A program made the position numbers and the translations under genes. 46,009 nt of DNA from Terriglobia bacterium (GTDB taxonomy: Bacteria; Acidobacteriota; Terriglobia; Acidiferrales; UBA7541). The stretch lies in assembly GCA_020073705.1 (NCBI GenBank), contig JAIQES010000035.1:1-46009 (forward strand), in the 5' to 3' direction. How positions within the stretch are numbered: the first letter of the stretch is position 1; every line of letters starts with the position of its first letter. Below, in pieces: positions 8,849 to 15,647 of this stretch. The notes beneath the pieces are model-generated. The model was given only the letters and a program-made list of their open reading frames with translations. It searched no databases and was not told the DNA's origin.

Positions 8849-9616
8849 CTATGATCCTAAGTAAATATGCTTCGGGTCGATCTCCTCTCGCAGAAGACGC
8901 AGCTCTTCCTTGGACGGAAGTTGAGTGAGCGGAAGCTGCTTCGGGATACGCAGAGCAAAACCCGTGTTTTCCACTACCTCCTCCACACTTACACCCGGAT
9001 GCACAGACAGCAGTGCAGCCGAATGAGTCTCCGGATCAAACCCTAGAATCGCCATATTGGTAATGACGCGATGGGTGCCTCCCCCACGCAGGCCGAGTTC
9101 CGAGCGGCTGCGCCCATTTACAAAACCGGGGCTCGTCAGGTGGGCGACCGCCGCGGGGAGTTTGCGCTTTTCGTGCCGCATGATCACAATGACACGCTTA
9201 GCAAGCGAGGCCACATCGTTTCCGCCCGCGCTTCCATTAACGTAGCGAACCTTTTGGGATTTCTCTTTCAATAGTGTCGTATTGATGTTGCCGAAACGGT
9301 CTAACTCGAGAGCTCCCAGGAACCCTACATCCACGATGCCACGATGTAAGTTCATGCCCATCACGTCTAGAAATCCGCTCCAGGTGGTTGCGTGATAAAA
9401 GATCCGGGAATCAGCCAACCCCACGGGGGTATCCTTGGGATTCATGTTCATCACGCCAATCTCCAAAAGAGTCGTGAGTCCGGGCGCGTGGGTGCGTTTT
9501 GCTAGGACAGCGGCGACTTGGGGCAGTCCGAGCCCAACAACGACCACTTCGTTGTCTCGCAACTCTCTGGCGCCGGCTGCGGCCATGATCTCCGTTGCGT
9601 GAATTTCTGCCGTCAT
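8849..9616 (-). CDS. CoA-transferase family I, beta subunit
   Basis: 255 residues from the ATG at 9616. The frame runs open to a TTG at 9718, but those extra 34 residues are polar, lack family similarity and have no SD; the true start is therefore uncertain. The chain shows the beta-subunit pattern: VVVVGLGLPQVAAVLAKR, LLEIGVMN (in the position of the catalytic Glu loop of glutaconate/acetate CoA-transferases), GFLGALELDRFGNINTT, and the end SVEEVVENTGFAL. It resembles IpdB/GctB-like subunits. With the upstream alpha subunit (the two genes are 106 bases apart with this start, 4 with the long one) it likely activates a carboxylic acid to its CoA ester. Confidence 0.85.
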   Translation of the reverse strand: MTAEIHATEIMAAAGARELRDNEVVVVGLGLPQVAAVLAKRTHAPGLTTLLEIGVMNMNPKDTPVGLADSRIFYHATTWSGFLDVMGMNLHRGIVDVGFLGALELDRFGNINTTLLKEKSQKVRYVNGSAGGNDVASLAKRVIVIMRHEKRKLPAAVAHLTSPGFVNGRSRSELGLRGGGTHRVITNMAILGFDPETHSAALLSVHPGVSVEEVVENTGFALRIPKQLPLTQLPSKEELRLLREEIDPKHIYLGS

Positions 9617-9722
9617 TTCCTTATCGCTAGCGCCTCCGGCCTCTAAGTCTGACCCGTTTTCACTTTTCCGGACGCAGCGCGCGGCCGATTCTTCGCTGCG
9701 GGCATATTCTCTCCCCAACCCC

Positions 9723-10628
9723 CTAGTAGCCGAGAAGCCGTTCCGCTCTCAAGTCTTCCAGGTACGCTAAACCGCCGACCTTTTCCAGGTACTCCCAATG
9801 GTCGCCGCTGCCCAGAACATACGTGCCTATGTATTCTTTGAAGCGTTCCGGATTCCTGGAATGATCCACGTATAACTTCAAATGATCCGCGTCGTAGTCA
9901 TAGCAGCCATAGACAGCCGTGGGATGCGCTCCAAAAGGCTGATGAATGACGGCCTCAACCCGGTGTGCGGGAATTACAGTGCGTTCCGGCGAGCGCTGGA
10001 TATATTCCGTCGGAACAAGTTCCTCCGTAATGACGATTAATCTCTTCGCCGCTTTGGCCTGCTCTTCGTTTTCCCAACGTGGTCCATTGATTTGACAGTT
10101 CCCTTCGCGGTCCGCGACTTGGACATGAACAAAGCTGACATCCGGGGTCAATGATCTTAGAAGAAGATATTCTTCGCCTGTAAATGGACATTTCATGCGC
10201 CGCAAATCTTCAGCTGCTGTCCCAGTCTCTAACCGCTCAAGCACCTCGGAGGCGAGCAGAGATTTGATAGGCATGAAGGAGAGGCCCAGAGCCCCGGCCA
10301 GATAGCGAAAGCAGATCGAGAGACTGGTGTAGTCATGCGAGACAACCGAACCTGTCTCGCGGGCCCGATTTACACAATTGTTTGGCCCAAATCGGTCCAG
10401 TGATCCTCCGCCAATGATAAGGTGGCTCACTAACCCGGCTCCCACCAAAAGGTCCACATCCAAACCCGCAACACCTTGGGATAAGGTTAGATTCGTTTTT
10501 TGTTGCCGAATCAATTCGTGGACAACCACGATTGCGTTACGGGCAATTGCAAAACCTCCCATAGCAATGTGCGAACCGTCGGGAATTGTCCGAACTATTT
10601 CGGCAACGGTCTTTGTTTTATTAGCCAC
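9723..10628 (-). CDS. CoA-transferase family I, alpha subunit
   Basis: 301 residues, GTG start at 10628 with AAGGCGG about 9 bases upstream. The start of the fold, IPDGSHIAMGGFAIARNAIVVVHELIRQ, is the glycine-rich CoA-transferase alpha pattern, and it continues with FMPIKSLLASEV and VHVQVADREGNCQINGPRW as in GctA/IpdA-type subunits. IpdAB proteins are ring-opening hydrolases rather than transferases, so that is an alternative role. It is the first gene of the minus-strand catabolic operon, and the promoter should lie in the 330-base divergent region up to 10959. Confidence 0.87.
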   Translation of the reverse strand: MANKTKTVAEIVRTIPDGSHIAMGGFAIARNAIVVVHELIRQQKTNLTLSQGVAGLDVDLLVGAGLVSHLIIGGGSLDRFGPNNCVNRARETGSVVSHDYTSLSICFRYLAGALGLSFMPIKSLLASEVLERLETGTAAEDLRRMKCPFTGEEYLLLRSLTPDVSFVHVQVADREGNCQINGPRWENEEQAKAAKRLIVITEELVPTEYIQRSPERTVIPAHRVEAVIHQPFGAHPTAVYGCYDYDADHLKLYVDHSRNPERFKEYIGTYVLGSGDHWEYLEKVGGLAYLEDLRAERLLGY

Positions 10629-10959
10629 GCACGAATACCGCCTTGAAAATCCTTTCGATAACCGGCTGATCTCGCCGAATCCAAAGCTGGCAAGTCTAAT
10701 GAATAAAATAAAATAATTCTACGTCTAATTGCCGGGCAACGGAGTCCCATCGAAAGGCGGCACCTTGGGCTCTGCAGGCGCGACAGCAACTGCGAGCATG
10801 CTGTTTGTGGGCTCGAGATGCGGTAACGGCAAGCAGACAATGTGCTGCTGGCATTTTCTCCTGACTGGAAACGCCGCTGCTATACGTTCCGATTCGAGGC
10901 TTTAACACGGCCCCTCCTGGGTGTATAAATGACATACAATTCATCCGTGGAGGATTCGT
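10629..10959. other. Divergent promoter region
   Basis: 330 bases between the minus-strand CoA-transferase operon and the plus-strand Mo-hydroxylase operon. It includes an AT-rich run around 10,697-10,733 (AATAAAATAAAATAATT) that could be the minus-strand promoter, and a TACAAT-like -10 at 10935-10940 for the plus strand without a good -35. The SD GGAGG precedes the ATG at 10960. No regulator gene is present on either side. Confidence 0.45.
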
Positions 10960-11517
10960 ATGGCGATTCAATTCACATTGAACGGGAAGCCGCAGGCGGT
11001 GGATGTAAGTCCGAATATGCCGCTCCTATGGGTCCTGCGCGACACGCTGGGAATGTCGGGCACGAAGTTCGGCTGCGGCTTGGGTCTGTGCGGTGCGTGC
11101 ATGGTGCACATCGACGGAGAAGCCACCCGCTCCTGCATCACGCCAATTACAGCCGTTTCGGGGAAGAAAATCACCACCATCGAGGGACTCTCTCCCGACC
11201 ACAGCCATCCGGTACAGCAGGCGTGGATTGAGATCGACGTGCCGCAATGCGGATATTGCCAGTCGGGGCAGATCATGTCGGCCGCGGCGCTTCTGGCGAA
11301 GAAAGCGCAGCCGGGCGATGCGGAGATTGATGAAGCGATGAAGGGCAATATCTGCCGCTGCGGCACGTATCAGCGGATTCGTCAGGCGGTTCACCGCGCC
11401 GCACAGTTGCACGGCGCTCCGGCGAAGCTTAAAAGCGGGGCCACGAAGACCGGCGCGGCGGACGGCACAGAACAAGCCTTGAATGCGCACACGGTGGAAG
11501 TGGGAGGTACGCCATGA
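10960..11517 (+). CDS. Mo-hydroxylase small subunit, two [2Fe-2S] clusters (IorA-like)
   Basis: 185 residues. The N-terminal plant-ferredoxin-type domain binds one [2Fe-2S] cluster through [11 protein letters not shown] plus a later Cys (SCITP). The second, all-helical domain binds the other through [10 protein letters not shown] and [13 protein letters not shown]. This is the small subunit of xanthine-oxidase-family hydroxylases of the isoquinoline 1-oxidoreductase/aldehyde oxidoreductase type, which passes electrons from the Mo site. A tail of about 35 residues is disordered-looking. The stop overlaps the start of the large-subunit gene by four bases (ATGA), implying translational coupling. 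Confidence 0.93.
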   Translation: MAIQFTLNGKPQAVDVSPNMPLLWVLRDTLGMSGTKFGCGLGLCGACMVHIDGEATRSCITPITAVSGKKITTIEGLSPDHSHPVQQAWIEIDVPQCGYCQSGQIMSAAALLAKKAQPGDAEIDEAMKGNICRCGTYQRIRQAVHRAAQLHGAPAKLKSGATKTGAADGTEQALNAHTVEVGGTP

Positions 11518-13673
11518 ACGACGACGCAATCATGAAAGTGGATCGCCGCGGTTTTCTCAAGACGAGCTTGGCCGGAACGACCGGCCTGGTGATCGGCTTC
11601 TATCTGCCGGGGTGCTCCGAAGCGCTTGCGGAGTCTGCTGCCGGCGCGCCGCCCGCAGCACTAAACGCTTGGATGCGGATTGGCACCGACGACAGCGTGA
11701 CGATCCTCATCGACAAATCGGAGATGGGCCAGGGTATTCTGACGGCGCTTTGTATGCTCGCGGCCGAAGAACTGGAATGCGATTGGAAGAAGATTCGCAC
11801 GGAATTCGCTCCCGCTGCCAAGGAGTATTTCAACCCTGCGTTCGGCATGCAGGGCACGGGCGGGAGTTCGAGTGTGCGTTCGTCCTGGGAGCCGATGCGG
11901 AAAGCTGGTGCGGCGGCGCGCGAGATGCTGCTCGAAGCCGCGGCGCAAGAGTGGGGCGTCGACAAAGCGGAATGCCGTGCGTGGAACGGCGTGATCTCTC
12001 ATGTGGCCACTAAGCGCCGGCTGACGTACGGCGGGGTGGCGGAAGCTGCGGCAAGACTTCCTGTTCCAGCGGATGTGCCGCTCAAGGACCCGAAGCAGTT
12101 TCACAGTATTGGGAAGTCCGTGAAGCGGCTGGACACGCCAGACAAAGTGAATGGACGCGCGGAGTTTGGAATCGATATACGGCGGCCGGGAATGCTTTAC
12201 GCGGTTGTGGAGCGCTGTCCGGTGTTCGGCGGGAAAGTCGCCAGCTTTGACGCGACGAAGGCCAATGCGGTTCGCGGCGTGAAGACTGTGATCCAGATTT
12301 CGAGTGGCGTCGCTGTAGTTGCCGACAGCACGTGGGCGGCGATGGAAGGCCGCCGCGCGCTCGTTGTGAAATGGGACGAAGGAGCGAACGCAAACGTCAG
12401 CAGCGACAGTATCAGCAAGCTGTTCGAGGAGCGGGCCGCGCAGCCCGGCGCTGAGGCGCGCAAGGAAGGCAACGCCGCGGCGGCGCTTTCCGGCGCGGCA
12501 AAGAAAATCGAGGCGATCTACGAGGTTCCATTTTTGGCGCATGCTACGATGGAACCTCAGAACTGCACCGCGGATGTCCGCGCGGACCGCTGCGATGTGT
12601 GGGCGCCCACCCAATTTCAGACCATTGCGCAGAGCACCGCTGCCAAGATTTCCGGCTTAAAACCGGAGGCTGTGTTTATCCATACGACGTTTCTGGGCGG
12701 CGGATTCGGACGCCGCGCCGAGTTCGATTTTATCGTGGAGGCGGTGGAAATCTCGAAGGCTGTTGGGGCGCCGGTCAAGATCACATGGTCGCGAGAAGAC
12801 GACATGCAGCATGATTTCTATCGTCCGGCGTCGTACGCGCGCCTGACCGCCGGGCTCGACGCGGACGGCTGGCCGGTCGCCTGGACAACCCGCATCGCGT
12901 GTCCCTCAATCATGAATCGGTTTTTCCCCGGAACCATCAAAAATAATCTGGACCCGACCAGCGTCGAAGGCGTCGCCAATCTTCCTTACACGATTCCTAA
13001 TATTCTCGTGGACTACCAACTGACGGAGACCGGCGTCCCGGTCGGTTTCTGGCGATCGGTGGGAAATTCGCAGAACGGTTTTTTCAGCGAGAGCTTTATG
13101 GACGAACTTGCAGCAGCAGGCAAGAAAGATCCTTACGAGTTCCGGCGGCATTTACTTGGCAAGTCCCCGCGCCATCTCGGCGTTTTGGAAATGGCCGCGC
13201 AAAAGGCGGGATGGGACAAACCGCTTCCGGCAGGCAGATTCCGCGGCATCGCGGTGCTGACCGCGTTCCAGAGCTACGCCGCCCAAGTGGTCGAAATCTC
13301 GGTGAACCGTAGTGCGCGGACATTAAAGATCCACCGCGTCGTCTGCGCGGTAGATGTAGGACGCGTCGTGAATCCGGCCAACATTGCGGCACAGAGCGAA
13401 AGTGCGGTCGTGTACGGATTGGCGGCGGCGCTGCATGGCGCGATCACGATTTCCCGCGGCCGCGTCGAGCAGACCAACTTCGACAACTACCCCATGCTGC
13501 GGATGAACGAAATGCCGGTCATCGAAGTGCACATCGTCCCAAGCGAGGAGAAGCCTACCGGCGCCGGCGAGCTTTCCGTTCCGCCGGTGACCCCGGCGCT
13601 ATGCAATGCGATTTTCGCGGCGACCGGCAAGCGCATCCGCCGCCTGCCAATCCGCCCGGAAGATCTGGCCTGA
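11514..13673 (+). CDS. Mo-hydroxylase large subunit with Tat signal (IorB-like)
   Basis: 719 residues. [12 protein letters not shown] (Arg11-Arg12) followed by a hydrophobic stretch is a twin-arginine signal, so the holoenzyme is probably exported folded with its small subunit. The xanthine-oxidase-family molybdenum-binding domains fill the rest: [14 protein letters not shown] and, near the end, GAGELSVPP with the conserved catalytic Glu (Glu686). Length is normal for single-polypeptide IorB-type subunits, which have no separate FAD subunit and use a membrane or periplasmic acceptor. SD GGAGG lies 7 bases upstream. The cytidine form of the cofactor is expected for this family. The next gene, mobA, starts 113 bases later. 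Substrate (aldehyde or N-heterocycle) is unknown. Confidence 0.93.
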   Translation: MNDDAIMKVDRRGFLKTSLAGTTGLVIGFYLPGCSEALAESAAGAPPAALNAWMRIGTDDSVTILIDKSEMGQGILTALCMLAAEELECDWKKIRTEFAPAAKEYFNPAFGMQGTGGSSSVRSSWEPMRKAGAAAREMLLEAAAQEWGVDKAECRAWNGVISHVATKRRLTYGGVAEAAARLPVPADVPLKDPKQFHSIGKSVKRLDTPDKVNGRAEFGIDIRRPGMLYAVVERCPVFGGKVASFDATKANAVRGVKTVIQISSGVAVVADSTWAAMEGRRALVVKWDEGANANVSSDSISKLFEERAAQPGAEARKEGNAAAALSGAAKKIEAIYEVPFLAHATMEPQNCTADVRADRCDVWAPTQFQTIAQSTAAKISGLKPEAVFIHTTFLGGGFGRRAEFDFIVEAVEISKAVGAPVKITWSREDDMQHDFYRPASYARLTAGLDADGWPVAWTTRIACPSIMNRFFPGTIKNNLDPTSVEGVANLPYTIPNILVDYQLTETGVPVGFWRSVGNSQNGFFSESFMDELAAAGKKDPYEFRRHLLGKSPRHLGVLEMAAQKAGWDKPLPAGRFRGIAVLTAFQSYAAQVVEISVNRSARTLKIHRVVCAVDVGRVVNPANIAAQSESAVVYGLAAALHGAITISRGRVEQTNFDNYPMLRMNEMPVIEVHIVPSEEKPTGAGELSVPPVTPALCNAIFAATGKRIRRLPIRPEDLA

Positions 13674-13786
13674 TCCGGAAAGCTTTCGAAGACAGCCTTG
13701 CCAAACGTCATCTCGGTTTTCCACGATGTGAGGCCGATCACGGATATGAGGTGCCGGGCAACCTCTTCCCCGAGCTGTAGAATCCT

Positions 13787-14482
13787 ATGCAACCCATGAA
13801 ACGTTTCGAGAACGTTGCTGCTTTTATTCTCGCTGGCGGCGCAAGTTCGCGCATGGGCCGCGACAAGGGTCTGCTCGAGTTTGGTGGCGTGCCGCTCATC
13901 CTCAGGACGGCGCACCTGCTCATGCCTGTCGTTGCCTCAGTCACCGTAGTAGGCTCACCCAACCGCTATGCCGTGTTCGGCCTGCGGGCAATCGCGGATG
14001 AAGTTGTTCGCGAGGAAGGAACCAGTCAAGGGCCTCTCGCGGGAATCGCAACCGCACTCCGCACAACTTCCACACCGTGGAATCTCATCCTCGCATGCGA
14101 TCTGCCCTACCTAACGATTGATTGGGTGAATTGGCTGCTCTCACGAGCGATGGACTCGAGCGCGCAAATCGTAGTGCCGAGAACATCGCAGGGGCTCGAA
14201 CCGCTCGCAGCGGTCTACCATCGTGGATGCGCTGAGACGATTGTCGCGGCGATCGCTCGCGGCGTCAGGAGGGTGGCTGATGCGGTGGCAGATCTGCGCA
14301 GCGAGCCCGTCGACGCAAGCGAGTGGCGTGAATTTGATCCGGATGGCTTTGTTCTGAAGAATATGAACACGCTTGAAGACTATGAAGCGGCGAAAAAATG
14401 GTGGGAAGCCAGGCCGCCTCATGAACGCGGCCAGCCTATGCCGGAACGGACATACGGAGCCGCTCTTCGCCAGCATAGATAA
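13787..14482 (+). CDS. mobA: Molybdenum cofactor nucleotidyltransferase (MobA-like)
   Basis: 231 residues. FILAGGASSRMGRDKGLLEFGG at residues 12-33 is the nucleotide-binding signature of MobA (LAGGxSxRMGxDK, positions only partly quoted), and LILACDLPYLT carries the metal-binding Asp. The enzyme attaches GMP (MobA) or CMP (MocA-type) to molybdopterin. Between a Mo-hydroxylase operon, whose family uses the CMP form, and a formate dehydrogenase operon, whose family uses the bis-GMP form, the specificity cannot be settled from sequence. The SD is weak, and Met4 is an alternative start. The 3' end runs 47 bases into the opposite-strand fdhD gene; the last 30 or so residues go beyond the usual family end (NMNTLEDYE). 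Confidence 0.85.
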   Translation: MQPMKRFENVAAFILAGGASSRMGRDKGLLEFGGVPLILRTAHLLMPVVASVTVVGSPNRYAVFGLRAIADEVVREEGTSQGPLAGIATALRTTSTPWNLILACDLPYLTIDWVNWLLSRAMDSSAQIVVPRTSQGLEPLAAVYHRGCAETIVAAIARGVRRVADAVADLRSEPVDASEWREFDPDGFVLKNMNTLEDYEAAKKWWEARPPHERGQPMPERTYGAALRQHR

Positions 14483-15272
14483 TAAATCTCCGGCCACGTA
14501 AGAAACCAACTAGCGTTTGACCCAGTTCGCGCGCCAGTTGTACCGCCAGGCTCGATGGAGCCGAAACCGAAGCAAGCAGTGGAATTCCGGCTACGAGTGA
14601 CTTTTGTACAATCTCGAATCCCCCTCGGCCACTCACCAACAATACGTGACCGTCGAGAGGGACCTTCCCTTTCAGGAGCGCCCATCCGATCACCTTGTCC
14701 ACCGCGTTGTGCCTGCCGATATCTTCTCGCAGCACACGCAGCGTACCCGCCGCGTCAAAAAGTGCTGCCGCGTGCAGTCCGCCTGTGCGGCCGAATAGGG
14801 TTTGCGCGGCGCGGAGTTTACCCGGCAATTCGCAAAGGGTTGCGGGATCGAATCGCGCTGCGGGGTCCGGCCGCCGCACGCCGCGCCGGCGGATGGCAGC
14901 AATCGAGGCCTTCCCGCAAACTCCGCAGGCCGAACCCGCTGAAAACAAACGTGCTGACTTTTTGAGCTGTGCACCGGACCCTAGGCGCACGCGCACCACG
15001 TTGTTGAGTGAGGCCGAATCACGATTCGAGGCGCCACCCGCCTTGACCGACAACAGTTGCTCGCGACGCGAGATAATACCTTCACTGAAGAGGAAACCGG
15101 CGACGAGTTCGGCATCGTTCCCCGGTGTGCGCAGAGTCACGCCGAGAGAACGCCGGCCCGCGCGCATCTCCAGGGGTTCTTCGCCAGCAAGGTAGTCGTC
15201 AACACGCCGTACCGCGCCATCCTTCCATTCCGTAACTTGCGTCGTAAGTATGCTGGGCACGTGTCGCGGCAT
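14436..15272 (-). CDS. fdhD: Formate dehydrogenase sulfurtransferase FdhD (FdsC)
   Basis: 278 residues. FdhD takes sulfur from a cysteine desulfurase and transfers it to the Mo cofactor before insertion into formate dehydrogenase. The active-site CxxC is seen in SACGVCGKAS, and the cofactor-binding end has EDIGRHNAVDKVIGWAL and VSGRGGFEIVQKS, all typical. It is the last gene of the fds cluster, 168 bases after fdsD rather than the more common fdsC-fdsD order. Its 3' end overlaps mobA on the other strand by 47 bases. Confidence 0.94.
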   Translation of the reverse strand: MPRHVPSILTTQVTEWKDGAVRRVDDYLAGEEPLEMRAGRRSLGVTLRTPGNDAELVAGFLFSEGIISRREQLLSVKAGGASNRDSASLNNVVRVRLGSGAQLKKSARLFSAGSACGVCGKASIAAIRRRGVRRPDPAARFDPATLCELPGKLRAAQTLFGRTGGLHAAALFDAAGTLRVLREDIGRHNAVDKVIGWALLKGKVPLDGHVLLVSGRGGFEIVQKSLVAGIPLLASVSAPSSLAVQLARELGQTLVGFLRGRRFIIYAGEERLRMSVPA

Positions 15273-15440
15273 TTGAAACGGTCCTCACATGTGTGGCTAC
15301 CGGTTGGATCAGGAAATCAAGCGCTGTTCTTGAGGATAAATCATTCCCCACGCCTCAAGCAGACGATTCATCGCGTTCAGACGACGTCGCAGGTCCTTGC
15401 TGTCGTATTCAATTGCCCCGCGGGATCGTTGCCTGCAAGG

Positions 15441-15647
15441 CTAGTCTAGCCGCTTCACTGCTTCCTGCACCAGATCGTGAAGCCCTCCGCCGCCCTGCGC
15501 GACGTATTGTTTGATCTGATCGCGCATCCGCCGCTCCCACGACTTCCGGAAATGGTCCGTGACGCCGGCAACAGCCTCCTCACGCGGATAGCTCGCAAAG
15601 AAGAGGGCGATCTGGTTGGCCATGTGAACCATGTGCTCAGTGGTCAT
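15441..15647 (-). CDS. fdsD: Formate dehydrogenase delta subunit
   Basis: 68 residues. The ATG at 15647 overlaps the fdsA stop as ATGA. The sequence HMVHMANQIALFFASYP, then VTDHFRKSWERRMR, and the end LVQEAVKRL is characteristic of the small FdsD subunit found in soluble NAD-dependent formate dehydrogenases, where it is thought to assist assembly or stability. A longer frame reaching to 15785 lies inside fdsA and is not needed. The reading frame continues after its TAG as described among the findings. Confidence 0.9.
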   Translation of the reverse strand: MTTEHMVHMANQIALFFASYPREEAVAGVTDHFRKSWERRMRDQIKQYVAQGGGGLHDLVQEAVKRLD

